Below are positions 17,737 to 26,575 of a DNA stretch of 64,000 nucleotides, piece by piece. The notes under the pieces were generated by a model. The model did no database searches and was not told where the DNA came from. It saw only the letters and a program-made list of their open reading frames with translations. Numbering within the stretch: position 1 is the first letter of the stretch; each line of letters begins with the position of its first letter. The DNA is taken from positions 682,001-746,000 of the forward strand of contig NZ_LNRF01000001.1 of the NCBI RefSeq assembly GCF_001557875.1, read 5' to 3'. Source of the stretch: Vibrio splendidus. Its GTDB lineage: Bacteria; Pseudomonadota; Gammaproteobacteria; Enterobacterales; Vibrionaceae. The translations under genes were made by a program, and so were the position numbers.

Positions 17737-18657
17737 ATGAATTTATCCAGATTAATCCTCATTGGATGTGCCGTGTTTGCTGTAGTGAGTGGCATTGGTT
17801 TACGTGCCGAACATTCAGAAGCCGAGAAAGAAACCAAGCCAGTCAATGTGCTCGACATTTCTGAGCCACATGTGGTCAGTGACGCGGAAAGAAGAGCCAA
17901 AACCTTGCTTGCGAAAGCGGTGGTGCACGTTCAAAAAGAAGGTGACGAAAGCGTGAAAGACTTCATGAGTGATGCCGAATATATAGACGGTGAACTCTAT
18001 GTGTTTGCTCTTGGTATTGATGGTCAATTCCTTGCCAGTGGCGGCTCTTCGATGGTGTTGGTGGGCGACAGTGTGTTGGATACCCAAGACGTTTACGGCA
18101 ATCCTTTTTTCCGTGAAATGATCACTAAAGCGGTTCACAACGGCTTTGGTGAAGTTAAGTATCACTGGACCAACCCAACTGATCGCATGGGGGAGCCGAA
18201 AACCACTTTCTTTGAGCGTGTTGGAGATGTGATTGTTGCTGTGGGCTTTTACCCAGAGCGTTCCAGTGCGGCCGAGGCTAAGAACCTACTGGCGAGAGCG
18301 ATGACCGCGATAGTGGAGTCTGAGCAACAGAGCCTTGCTGAGTTTAATGACGCTGAAGGCAGTTTTGTCGAAGGGGATTTGTATGTGTTTGTGATGGATA
18401 TGAGCTCTGGAAAACTGCTCGCGCATGGTGTGTCACCTGAGCTTGTGGGGCGATCACACAACGAAATCCTAAGTCCTGACGATAAGCCGATTCTTACTGA
18501 AATGTTGAACCTTGCCAAAGAAAACGGCCGAGGTGTTTACACCTATCGATGGTTAAACCCGCTGTCGAGCAAAGTGGAAACCAAGCACACTTACTATCGA
18601 GTGATCGACAATAAGTTGGTTGGGGTGGGTTATTACACAAATTCAAACAACACGTAA
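17737..18657 (+). CDS. secreted protein with two single-Cache domains
   Basis: 306 residues from the ATG at 17737, which has GGAGAG 6 nt upstream. An N-terminal hydrophobic segment (ILIGCAVFAVVSGIGL) suggests export or membrane anchoring. Two homologous sCache_2-type units follow, each with a helical start (RRAKTLLAKAVVHVQKEGD and AKNLLARAMTAIVESEQ), a GELYVFAL / GDLYVFVM strand, and a KYHWTNP / TYRWLNP strand ending in GFYP / GYYT. No kinase, methyl-accepting or GGDEF output domain is attached. Such Cache-only proteins bind small ligands outside the cytoplasm, so it could be an extra ligand trap or a co-sensor for the TRAP substrate. It is the last gene of the tau operon. Confidence 0.8.
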   Translation: MNLSRLILIGCAVFAVVSGIGLRAEHSEAEKETKPVNVLDISEPHVVSDAERRAKTLLAKAVVHVQKEGDESVKDFMSDAEYIDGELYVFALGIDGQFLASGGSSMVLVGDSVLDTQDVYGNPFFREMITKAVHNGFGEVKYHWTNPTDRMGEPKTTFFERVGDVIVAVGFYPERSSAAEAKNLLARAMTAIVESEQQSLAEFNDAEGSFVEGDLYVFVMDMSSGKLLAHGVSPELVGRSHNEILSPDDKPILTEMLNLAKENGRGVYTYRWLNPLSSKVETKHTYYRVIDNKLVGVGYYTNSNNT

Positions 18658-18893
18658 ACGCGTTTCTATGGAACCCTCAACCCAGTTAAATAAAGGGCTG
18701 GGGGCTAGAAATGCCGGTTTGTGTAAAAAAGCGATTTAGTAAAATTCACACTGTGTAATTTTTGTTGTGAAATTGTTTCAGAAATAACAGTAGTATGAAA
18801 AACATGGAAACCACGCAGTAAAGAACAAATCTGAAAAGGGTCAATTGGGATGTTTGACCTAAATGAAACTTAAAGCCGTACGAGGGATAGACT

Positions 18894-19466
18894 ATGAATA
18901 TGCTGACACTAGACAAAACAGAACTTCACAGAAACCATTCAACATTTATTGCTGAAGCTGTCTTTGCCGTCGAAATGGTGAAAGCAGACAAGCAAGTCGA
19001 AAAACAAATAATGGCGAAACAGTTGCTTGATACTCTATTTCCTCTAGAGACAGGTTCGCATGAAGATGTAGTGAGCTACGAGATTGACTACCGACATGTT
19101 CAGGTTTACTTCAAAAATGGCGAACATACAGGCCTGAAACGTGCTAAGCACTTTGTAGCTTACACAGGTGATAAATCTAAGCCTTCAGCAATCCTATTCC
19201 GTGATGAAAGTGGTACGCACGTTGAAGTGACGATTGGCGCCCGAAAAGGCACAGGTAACCTTGAGCTTGTTGATATTGAAGATATCCAACTAGAGACATG
19301 CACTACCTTCGGCCAAACAGACGCAAGCATTTCTTCTGGAATCCGACACTGGGTGAGTCTAGTAAAAGGCGACGAAAGCGGCCGACCAAACGCATCAAGT
19401 GAAGACAAAGAGTTCACCGCGAAAAATGGTGATGACTACAATCTTGGATTTTGTTTCGCACTCTAA
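18894..19466 (+). CDS. stand-alone malate synthase G insertion-domain homologue
   Basis: 190 residues. The middle aligns with the N-terminal and insertion-domain region of malate synthase G: LFPLETGSHEDVVSYEI against the enzyme's SLPLENGSYQDVVAFKV, then NGEHTGLKRAKHFVAYTGD, SKPSAILFRDESGTHVEV, and IRHWVSLVKGD against [11 protein letters not shown] of the enzyme gene at the left of this window. The catalytic barrel is missing and the enzyme's DCEDS segment is GQTDAS, so it cannot be a malate synthase. The ~40 residues at the N-terminus and ~20 at the C-terminus are unassigned. It has its own leader of ~235 bp and its own terminator. Function unknown. Automatic annotation may wrongly call it malate synthase. 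Confidence 0.8.
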   Translation: MNMLTLDKTELHRNHSTFIAEAVFAVEMVKADKQVEKQIMAKQLLDTLFPLETGSHEDVVSYEIDYRHVQVYFKNGEHTGLKRAKHFVAYTGDKSKPSAILFRDESGTHVEVTIGARKGTGNLELVDIEDIQLETCTTFGQTDASISSGIRHWVSLVKGDESGRPNASSEDKEFTAKNGDDYNLGFCFAL

Positions 19467-19524
19467 TATCGAGCGCTGCAGTACGCAGTGCTAATATCCA
19501 TTTCTCTTTTACCTTTGGTAATTT

Positions 19525-19550
19525 CCCCGCCCCTATAGCGGGGCTTTTTT
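19525..19550 (+). terminator. intrinsic terminator after the malate-synthase-like gene
   Basis: CCCCGC/GCGGGG (or the overlapping GCCCC/GGGGC) stem with a short loop containing TATA, followed by C and six T residues. Confidence 0.9.
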
Positions 19551-19922
19551 GTTAGAGCTATAAATAAATTAGGCTGTTGTTAAATTTATCTTTAGAAAGT
19601 TTGAATGAGATTTTACGGTGCGATATTTTATTTTAAATTGTTGTATTTAAAGGTTTTTGCTCTTTTATTTTATTCTGTTTTTATTGGGTTAACTATCACT
19701 ATCAGCGGTGGTTTGGCTGACTATTGAGCTAAAACTCAGTCAAAATGCTTTGAGCTGTGCTATAATGCGCGCCTTGGGATTGAGCCAGTAAGTCCATTTG
19801 TCACTAATTATTGTGATTTTTATTGCCTTTTATTTAGGCGGTTCGGCGAGCCAATCAAGTAGTAATTGGATACGGAGAGCGTCCTTATATTCGTTGATTC
19901 GGATATGCGAACATCATAATTT
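19551..19922 (+). promoter_or_regulatory. long leader of the BCCT gene with extended -10 promoter
   Basis: 372 bp without a gene. TGCTATAAT at 19758-19766 is an extended -10 element with a consensus hexamer (19761-19766) but only a weak -35. This implies a 5' leader of about 150 nt containing small hairpins (for example GCCT/AGGC near 19825-19840). No obvious operator was recognised, and the ribosome binding site before the start is weak. Confidence 0.45.
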
Positions 19923-21530
19923 ATGAGTTTTAAATCAAAAAAATACAGTATTGATTCTACTGACTATCAAGTTGGTCAAGATAACGTCAGTAAATGGGGC
20001 ATGGATGTCCATAACACAGTCTTCGTAGCCTCAGTAGGCTTATCTCTTCTCTTCATCATCACTCTTCTTGCTCTTCCTCCTGCAGATGCCAAAGCTGCGA
20101 TTGATTCTATCAAGGGTGCTGTTTTGTCAAAGTTTGACTTCCTCTTTATGTGGGGAGCCAACATCATGTTAGTTTTTGCCGTTATTCTTGCATTCTCACC
20201 TTTAGGTAAAGTTCGCTTAGGTGGCGAAGATGCAACTGCGGATTATTCAATGTCATCTTGGATTGCGATGTTATTCGCTGCGGGTATGGGTATTGGACTT
20301 ATTTTCTGGGGTGTTGCAGAGCCAACCGCGTTCTTCACCAACTGGTTCGGAACGCCACTCGATGCAGAACCTTTTACGGCAGCCGGCCGTGAACTGGCAC
20401 TCGGTGCGACCGTATTCCACTGGGGCTTCCATGCTTGGGCTATTTATGGCATGACGGCACTTTGCCTTGCGTATTTTGTTTACAACAAAGGCTTACCGCT
20501 ATCAATGCGTTCTGTGTTCTACCCAATTTTGGGTGAGCGAGTATGGGGCAAAACCGGTGATGTGATTGATGTACTAACGGTACTGGTTACTCTGTTTGGC
20601 CTTGCGACTTCACTAGGCTTAGGTGGTACACAAGCAGCAAGTGGTATCAGCCACGTGTTTGGCTTGGATAACAACATCTTCCTTCAGCAATCTATCATCG
20701 TTCTGATCATGGGCTTAGCGATCATCTCTGTGCTACGTGGTATGGACGGTGGTGTTAAGTTCCTAAGTAACCTAAACATGGTTATTGCGTTCGTATTCCT
20801 CGGTCTTATCGCTGTATTGAACTTTACGACAGTGCTTGATTCTGTCGCGACTGCGGCAACGGGCTATGTGAAAAATATCGTAGCTTTGAGCCAAAGCTCT
20901 GGCCGTGAAGATACAACATGGCTGCATGGCTGGACAGTGTTCTACTGGGCATGGTGGGTTGCGTATGCACCATTCTTCGGTATGTTCGTAGCGCGCATTT
21001 CTAAGGGGCGTACGGTTCGCGAGTTCCTACTTTGCGTACTGATTATCCCAACATTGGTAACGTCGGCTTGGATGTCGATCTTCGGTGGCGTGGCTATCGA
21101 GCAAGTAATTAACCATGTGGGACAACTTGGCCTCGACCAAGGTATTACAGACGTATCTCTAAGCTTGTTCTACATGCTAGATGCTTACTCATTCGGTAGC
21201 ATTCTGTCAGTTCTCGCAGTCGCACTGATCATTGTGTTCTTTGTTACAACGCTAGACTCAGGCTCTATCGTTATCGATGGCATGACAGCGGGTGGTAAAC
21301 TAGAAGTACCAGTGAAACAGAAAGTGGTTTGGGCGGTTATCTCAGGCGCTATTGCAATGGTAATGCTGTGGATTGGTGGTACTCAATCTATCCAAGCTCT
21401 GCAATCGATCACGATCATTGCAGCACTGCCGTTTACGATCATTCTTCTGATTGGTTGTTTCAGCTTGTTGAAAGGTCTACTGACTGAAGTAGATAAAGAG
21501 CAAGCAAGCGTTAGCGAAACGGCTAACTAA
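19923..21530 (+). CDS. BCCT-family betaine/choline/carnitine transporter
   Basis: 535 residues and about twelve membrane helices. BCCT carriers import quaternary ammonium compounds, and some take up taurine-like or DMSP-like solutes, usually coupled to sodium. The signature AAGMGIGLIFWGVAEP lies near residue 118, and the substrate-site stretch GWTVFYWAWWVAYAPFFGMFVARISKGRTVREF near residue 330 is shown here as its ends GWTVFYWAWW and ISKGRTVREF. The protein lacks the long C-terminal osmosensing tail of BetP/BetT, being about the size of OpuD-type members. A betaine role as osmolyte importer is likely. The tau genes upstream make another substrate thinkable, but nothing in the sequence shows it. 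Confidence 0.9.
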   Translation: MSFKSKKYSIDSTDYQVGQDNVSKWGMDVHNTVFVASVGLSLLFIITLLALPPADAKAAIDSIKGAVLSKFDFLFMWGANIMLVFAVILAFSPLGKVRLGGEDATADYSMSSWIAMLFAAGMGIGLIFWGVAEPTAFFTNWFGTPLDAEPFTAAGRELALGATVFHWGFHAWAIYGMTALCLAYFVYNKGLPLSMRSVFYPILGERVWGKTGDVIDVLTVLVTLFGLATSLGLGGTQAASGISHVFGLDNNIFLQQSIIVLIMGLAIISVLRGMDGGVKFLSNLNMVIAFVFLGLIAVLNFTTVLDSVATAATGYVKNIVALSQSSGREDTTWLHGWTVFYWAWWVAYAPFFGMFVARISKGRTVREFLLCVLIIPTLVTSAWMSIFGGVAIEQVINHVGQLGLDQGITDVSLSLFYMLDAYSFGSILSVLAVALIIVFFVTTLDSGSIVIDGMTAGGKLEVPVKQKVVWAVISGAIAMVMLWIGGTQSIQALQSITIIAALPFTIILLIGCFSLLKGLLTEVDKEQASVSETAN

Positions 21531-21580
21531 AGAAACCAAGCAGGGAGTTAGTGAATGACTCCTCGCTAAGCGTGATTTCA

Positions 21581-21613
21581 AAGCTCTCTTGCATTGTATA
21601 AGGGAGCTTTTTT
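21581..21613 (+). terminator. intrinsic terminator after the BCCT gene
   Basis: AAGCTCTCTT (21581-21590) pairs with AAGGGAGCTT (21600-21609) with one mismatch, followed by T residues. Confidence 0.85.
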
Positions 21614-21727
21614 ATGCCTGAGAAGAAATTAGAGACAAGCAGAAAGGACAAAAAGAGGCATAAGTGAATCGTCACTTGTGGCTCTTTTTTAGTTTTAGGG
21701 ATTAGCTCTAGGGAGCTAGGTATTAGT

Positions 21728-22654
21728 TTACGCGTTTAATTCGTGCTGAATTACGTAATCCAAAGCACCGACTACCGCAGCAACTTGAGCGTCATTACAC
21801 TCTTCGTCTGTCACTTTGTCGCTGTCCGGGTAAACCTCAGTGGTTGTGCCGTACTTACAATCAGTCACACCGCCACATAAGCCAAGCGTCTTCATTGGGT
21901 AGTTAATTACACCATGTTGAGTAACTTCAGAACCAATGATCTTGCCGTCTGCATCTGCTGGTGCAATGTGCGTTACTTTTTCAACTGAAGCAATTACCGC
22001 CGCTTGGAATTCAGGCTGCGGATTCTCAGTATCACCAACTGTGTAGAAGCCGTCAGGGATCATACCTTCAATGTACTCAATACCATCACGCGCTGCGAGT
22101 GCTGGTCGGAATTCTGTTTCGTCAGAATCCGTTGTTTCGTGTAGATCAACGTGAACCAACACTTCTGGTAAAGAAGCGACTAACGCACGTAGGTTTGCTG
22201 ATTCTTCTGCTGGCGTACCGTCGTAGAAAGAGCGGTTTGGATCGACAGCATTTGGGTTCCAACGGTTGATCACTTCGTAACCCCAAGGACTCACACAAGG
22301 TGCAACAACAATGTTGAAGTGCGCTGCATATTTCTCTGCTTGAGTTGCGGCGAACTTGATCGCGCCATGCACACCACTGGTTTCGTAACCGTGAACACCA
22401 CCGGTTACAAGGATAGTTGGTTTTGATGCGTCCCAGTTTTTGCTTTTGATTGCGAAAAGCGGGAAGCGACCTTCATCGTAGCTCAATGCGCCGTATTGCT
22501 CGATGTCAAAGCGGTCTGCCAATGCTTGGATTTTTGGCACGACTTCTTGCTGGTATTCACGCTTAACGGTTCTTTGAGCGAACCATGCTTGACGTTCTGC
22601 TTCTTGCCATTTTTGTCCTGGCTCACCAATTGGGTAGGAGTATTCACTTTTCAT
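21728..22654 (-). CDS. M14-family zinc metallopeptidase / deacylase
   Basis: 308 residues. The fold is that of zinc carboxypeptidases and succinylglutamate desuccinylase-like enzymes: TGGVHGYETSGVHG carries the H-x2-E zinc pair (near residue 90), NRWNPNAVDPNRSF the substrate-binding Asn-Arg, VHVDLHETTD the third zinc His, and TTTEVYPDSDK the likely catalytic Glu region. No signal peptide, so cytoplasmic. Substrate is unknown: a peptide or N-acyl amino acid. It is divergent from yedI with about 175 bp between. Confidence 0.85.
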   Translation of the reverse strand: MKSEYSYPIGEPGQKWQEAERQAWFAQRTVKREYQQEVVPKIQALADRFDIEQYGALSYDEGRFPLFAIKSKNWDASKPTILVTGGVHGYETSGVHGAIKFAATQAEKYAAHFNIVVAPCVSPWGYEVINRWNPNAVDPNRSFYDGTPAEESANLRALVASLPEVLVHVDLHETTDSDETEFRPALAARDGIEYIEGMIPDGFYTVGDTENPQPEFQAAVIASVEKVTHIAPADADGKIIGSEVTQHGVINYPMKTLGLCGGVTDCKYGTTTEVYPDSDKVTDEECNDAQVAAVVGALDYVIQHELNA

Positions 22655-22828
22655 CTATACTTCTTCTTTTATGTTCGCGAAAGATGAAGACAGACTAGTC
22701 CTGTCTAGCTGAGACGGCAATAGAAAACACAACTTGTGACTCTATTTTTTACAGACTCATAACTTTGATGACTGGATTGATGGTGTTACATTTTATCAAT
22801 TGTTTAATCCCTTAAAAGAGACCATAAA

Positions 22829-23734
22829 ATGGCTGGAGCAAGTTTATTAACGCTACTGGATGACATTGCAACCGTGCTGGATGATGTCGCACTGATGTCT
22901 AAGGTTGCCGCGAAAAAAACCGCTGGTGTGCTGGGGGATGATTTAGCGCTGAATGCCCAGCAGGTATCTGGTGTTTCTGCTGAACGAGAGATCCCAGTGG
23001 TGTGGGCGGTTGCCAAAGGCTCATTTAAAAACAAGTTGATTTTGGTGCCCGCGGCATTATTGATCAGTGCCTTTATTCCTTGGCTGATCATGCCTTTGCT
23101 TTTGATTGGTGGTCTGTTTCTTTGTTTTGAAGGTGCCGAGAAAATCTTAGAGAAGCTCTTTCCTCATGCTCATCAAGACGATGAAAAGGGGGAGGACACA
23201 AGTACTGGTGAATCCATAGAGGAATATGAGAAGAGAAAGGTCGCAGGCGCGATTCGTACCGACTTCATCTTATCCGCAGAAATCATAGTGATAGCATTGG
23301 GTACTGTGACAGGTACAAGTATCCTTACTCAGGTTCTTGTCGTAAGTTTAATTGCAGTTGTGATGACGATTGGTGTTTATGGTTTAGTGGCAGGGATCGT
23401 TAAGTTGGACGACTTAGGTTTCTACCTTCAACGCACATCTAACGGTAGTGCAGTAAAAACAAAGCTTGGCAATGGGCTTGTTGTCTTTGCGCCAAAGTTA
23501 ATGAAGACGCTTGCGGTGGTTGGGACGGCTGCGATGTTCTTGGTTGGTGGTGGTATTGTGGTGCACAACGTTCCTGCGATTCATCACTTAATTGAGCCAA
23601 TTATTATGGATTTTCGTGGACATACGATAGCGACAGCGGTTGTACCAACGCTATTGAACGGTGTTATTGGTGTCTTAGCTGGATTGATCGTTGTTGCTGT
23701 TTGGACTGCGATTGGGAAAATTCGCGGTAAGTAA
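22829..23734 (+). CDS. yedI: YedI-family inner membrane protein (DUF808)
   Basis: 301 residues. It starts with the family signature [19 protein letters not shown] and [15 protein letters not shown], followed by [17 protein letters not shown] and about seven hydrophobic segments. A charged cytoplasmic loop ([21 protein letters not shown]) splits the halves. YedI proteins are conserved in gammaproteobacteria and have no established function. A strong bidirectional terminator separates it from convergent pyrC. Confidence 0.9.
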   Translation: MAGASLLTLLDDIATVLDDVALMSKVAAKKTAGVLGDDLALNAQQVSGVSAEREIPVVWAVAKGSFKNKLILVPAALLISAFIPWLIMPLLLIGGLFLCFEGAEKILEKLFPHAHQDDEKGEDTSTGESIEEYEKRKVAGAIRTDFILSAEIIVIALGTVTGTSILTQVLVVSLIAVVMTIGVYGLVAGIVKLDDLGFYLQRTSNGSAVKTKLGNGLVVFAPKLMKTLAVVGTAAMFLVGGGIVVHNVPAIHHLIEPIIMDFRGHTIATAVVPTLLNGVIGVLAGLIVVAVWTAIGKIRGK

Positions 23735-23778
23735 TCTCTCATTATTGATCTTAATAAAATTATCTCTCTACGAAACGA

Positions 23779-23813
23779 AAAAGGGGCACCATAATCATTA
23801 TGGTGCCCCTTTT
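23779..23813. terminator. bidirectional terminator between yedI and pyrC
   Basis: AAGGGGCACCATAAT (23781-23795) is an exact inverted repeat of ATTATGGTGCCCCTT (23797-23811), with A-runs and T-runs flanking both sides, so it can end transcription from both convergent genes. Confidence 0.92.
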
Positions 23814-23889
23814 AATCTAATGGGTCGTGTTTAATTAACACCACGCTCTTATTTTACAATATAAGCGCTTATTTTTACCGACCAAGCGT

Positions 23890-24918
23890 TTACTTTACAG
23901 ACCAAGCAATCGTCTCGCCGCCACGGATTGGCACAACGATGTCTGAACCGAAAGGCATGGTTTCAGCAACGTTCCATTCTTCTTTAACAAGAGTGATGGT
24001 GTCCGTGTTGCGTGGAATACCGTAGAAATCTGGGCCATTGTGGCTTGCAAACGCTTCCAAGTTATCAATCTTACCTTCTAAGTCGAATACTTCTGCGTAC
24101 AGTTCAACGGCAGCGTGTGCTGTGTAAGAACCCGCACAACCACATGCTGACTCTTTTGCACCTTTGGCGTGTGGTGCCGAGTCTGTACCTAAGAAGAACT
24201 TCTTGCTGCCACTTGTTGCCGCGTCGATAAGCGCTAATTGGTGAGTGTTACGCTTTAGGATAGGAAGACAGTAGAAGTGTGGCTTAATGCCGCCAACCAA
24301 CATGTGATTGCGGTTGTAAAGCAAGTGGTGAGCGGTGATGGTTGCAGCAACGTTGTCGTTCGCGTTCTTCACGAAGTTTGCAGCATCAGCAGTTGTGATG
24401 TGCTCTAGAACGATCTTCAGGTTAGGGAAGTCATTAACAATCGGCGCTAGCACTGTATCTAGGAACTGCTTCTCACGGTCGAAGATATCAACATCGTGAG
24501 TGGTTACTTCACCATGAACCAGTAGCAGCATACCCACTTCTTGCATTGCTTCTAACACGTGGTAAATCTTTTGCGCTGACGTTACACCTGAATCTGAGTT
24601 AGTTGTTGCGCCTGCTGGGTAAAGTTTTGCAGCCACTACTGCACCAGACTCTTTCGCTTTACGAATTTCATCAGGTGTTGTGTTGTCTGTCAGGTAAAGT
24701 GCCATTAGAGGCTGGAATTGCTCGCTTGGTTGCTCTGCCATGATGCGCTCACGGTAAGCTAAAGCCATTTCGGTATCGGTTACCGGTGGGATGGTGTTTG
24801 GCATGATTAACGCTCGACCATTGTAGCGGCTGATATCGCGCACAGTATCCTTTAATACTTCGCCATCGCGTAGATGAACGTGCCAGTCGTCAGGACGAGT
24901 AATCGTAAGTTGTGTCAT
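23890..24918 (-). CDS. pyrC: dihydroorotase
   Basis: 342 residues, the class II (E. coli PyrC) length. It closes carbamoyl aspartate to dihydroorotate in pyrimidine synthesis. Zinc and catalytic motifs are visible: [11 protein letters not shown] (first two His), KLYPAG with the carboxylated Lys, LVHGEVT, LEHITT and [11 protein letters not shown] with the catalytic Asp. GGGAG precedes the ATG. Its leader holds an inverted repeat that covers this ribosome binding site and a PurR-like operator, as in E. coli. Confidence 0.97.
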   Translation of the reverse strand: MTQLTITRPDDWHVHLRDGEVLKDTVRDISRYNGRALIMPNTIPPVTDTEMALAYRERIMAEQPSEQFQPLMALYLTDNTTPDEIRKAKESGAVVAAKLYPAGATTNSDSGVTSAQKIYHVLEAMQEVGMLLLVHGEVTTHDVDIFDREKQFLDTVLAPIVNDFPNLKIVLEHITTADAANFVKNANDNVAATITAHHLLYNRNHMLVGGIKPHFYCLPILKRNTHQLALIDAATSGSKKFFLGTDSAPHAKGAKESACGCAGSYTAHAAVELYAEVFDLEGKIDNLEAFASHNGPDFYGIPRNTDTITLVKEEWNVAETMPFGSDIVVPIRGGETIAWSVK

Positions 24919-24921
24919 TGA

Positions 24922-24959
24922 AGGCTCCCACCAATTTAAGTGTTATGTAGTTGGAGCCT
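24922..24959 (-). promoter_or_regulatory. pyrC leader hairpin masking the Shine-Dalgarno
   Basis: On the coding (minus) strand AGGCTCC at the 5' end of the leader is a perfect complement of GGAGCCT, which overlaps GGGAG, the pyrC ribosome binding site. In E. coli a comparable hairpin forms only in transcripts started at one of several start sites chosen by the CTP/GTP ratio, giving pyrimidine control. The same mode is inferred here. Confidence 0.65.
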
Positions 24960-24979
24960 AAACTCAGCGAAATCTGTGA

Positions 24980-24995
24980 AAGCAATCGCTTACGT
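24980..24995 (-). promoter_or_regulatory. PurR-like operator upstream of pyrC
   Basis: Read on the minus strand the site is ACGTAAGCGATTGCTT, a close fit to the PurR consensus (ACGCAAACGTTTGCGT) with the central CG and both half-site cores kept. It lies about 62 bp upstream of the pyrC start codon, around the expected promoter. E. coli pyrC is a known PurR target. Confidence 0.6.
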
Positions 24996-25110
24996 TTAGG
25001 CGACAGGATGATAGTGGAAAAGTACTTTCATTTCATCCTATTTTTAACTCTTCAGGGCTAGGAGCTTGTTTTTATGGCGTTTTAATTTGGTATTTATTTT
25101 TGGATACGGG

Positions 25111-25269
25111 TTAGCGAGTCGCCACCCAGAGTCCGTGGATCATTCCTGGTACCCAGAAGAAGAAGGTCAGGACGATGTTAATCAGCAAATCTTTACCTGC
25201 GCCACGAGCGAAGAACACGCCAACAGGCGGAAGCAGTACACATAAAATGATAATGACGAGTTTGTTCAT
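25111..25269 (-). CDS. yqaE: YqaE/Pmp3-family small membrane protein
   Basis: 52 residues. Two hydrophobic helices (LVIIILCVLLPPVGVFF and LLINIVLTFFFWVPGMIHGLW) around a short polar loop match the YqaE/Pmp3 (UPF0057) family of stress-related proteolipids of the inner membrane. AAGGATTT sits at a correct distance before the ATG. It is an independent small gene between pyrC and the HTH gene. Confidence 0.88.
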   Translation of the reverse strand: MNKLVIIILCVLLPPVGVFFARGAGKDLLINIVLTFFFWVPGMIHGLWVATR

Positions 25270-25381
25270 GATAAATCCTTTTTATTCAATGAAAGTTCAA
25301 TGCATTAATCGTGTTCAAAGTATAGAACGTATGGGGTTCTAATCTGGTAGGTATCACAGTGTATGCACTTTCTGGGTTTGC

Positions 25382-26338
25382 TTAATTACTTTGTGTTAAG
25401 TTCTGATTATTCCACTGTGTTGTTTTTATAAGAGTTATTATTTCAGGATGAGAAAGAAGTGTCGCAGTATCAATTTCATACAAACAATGTTCGAATGCTC
25501 GGTTACCCAATTTAAAACCTCCGGTATCTGACTCAATATCAAACGCTACCTTCGTGAATCCAAGTTGTTCTAAAATTTGTCCACTTTCAGGTAGGGCATT
25601 AAAGAAGTAATAACGTTGCACATTTGAATAGCGGATTAGATTTATATACTGAGAAACTAACATGCACCTAAACACCTCGAAACTAGTAGAGTAACGGTTA
25701 TAGTTACAGACGGCTAGTGGAGTCGTACTTTTATAACTGACAGTCTTTTTTAGGTTGATGTTGAAGTTTTTGGAATGGATTGCCTTGTCAAAATATTCAC
25801 TTTCAAAGATAAAACTAAGTGAATGGCCTATAAGTTGCCCACTTTTTGTCGTAAACCTTTTGAAAATAGCTCGTTTGTTTTGCTGATAGTCGTATAAATT
25901 GATGTCGAATAGACCTTTGGGAATATAGCTGGCCGTTTCGTAAAAAGCTTTAAGGTTATATAGTATTTTATCATCGTCTTTCAGAAGAAGTGGCAACTCA
26001 GTAATCAAACATACTTGTGGCTTTTGCGTCGTTTCGTAATTTGACGATGAAAGCCTGCTCAGCTGGTTATTAAAACGTAGTCTAGAAAATTCATTTAATA
26101 ATTTTGATTCGTTTGGGTTTGGTATTAATTCATAAAAATCGCTCAAGTCAAGTTGTAAGCAACGCAAGATTCTAAGGCACTTGGCAAGCGTTGGCTTAGT
26201 TCTTCCTCTTTCCCAGCGGCTTAGCGTTACTACGTCTACAGAGCGAAACTCTTCATCTGCAAGGTTTAACTTAACAGCAAGTTCATTCTGAGTAAGGCCA
26301 AGTGAGAGTCTCAATTCCTTTAAATAGTCACCAAACAT
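25382..26338 (-). CDS. XRE-type HTH protein with a possible GNAT-like C-terminal domain
   Basis: 318 residues. Residues ~1-60 form an XRE/Cro helix-turn-helix (LRLSLGLTQNELAVKL, DVVTLSRWERGRTKPTLAKCLRIL). The remainder, from about residue 110, is a globular domain without strong signatures. ALPESGQILEQLGFTKVAFD resembles the closing beta-alpha unit of acetyltransferases, which suggests a GNAT-like or acyl-homoserine-lactone-synthase-like fold. That is a weak inference. The gene is divergent from a small EAL protein across a ~240-bp gap, so it may control that gene. AT-rich relative to its neighbours. Confidence 0.75.
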   Translation of the reverse strand: MFGDYLKELRLSLGLTQNELAVKLNLADEEFRSVDVVTLSRWERGRTKPTLAKCLRILRCLQLDLSDFYELIPNPNESKLLNEFSRLRFNNQLSRLSSSNYETTQKPQVCLITELPLLLKDDDKILYNLKAFYETASYIPKGLFDINLYDYQQNKRAIFKRFTTKSGQLIGHSLSFIFESEYFDKAIHSKNFNINLKKTVSYKSTTPLAVCNYNRYSTSFEVFRCMLVSQYINLIRYSNVQRYYFFNALPESGQILEQLGFTKVAFDIESDTGGFKLGNRAFEHCLYEIDTATLLSHPEIITLIKTTQWNNQNLTQSN

Positions 26339-26575
26339 CCATTATCTCTATGTGTAATTTGACTTCATTGAAGTATAGCTAGTCAAGATGGATTATGGCG
26401 TCTTTTTAGTAACATACCTAAAGGTAGCTGACTCATAAATTCATTTAACTGCTTGTGTTCTCGTCCTCTTCTGGTGTCAGGAAATAGGCATTCAAAGCAA
26501 CATGTGATTTGTTCGTGCTAAACATTGCCATCTATTGCTCTGTAGTATCGATCAATCACAAAAAGAGGTTTGTTT

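Noticed and set aside
18745..18758. ACACTGTGT-centred short palindrome upstream of the malate-synthase-like gene
   Set aside because: Only nine bases are symmetric, which is expected by chance in a window of this size.
18894..19466. Calling the 190-residue protein a malate synthase
   Set aside because: It lacks the entire catalytic barrel; only the insertion-domain region is shared.
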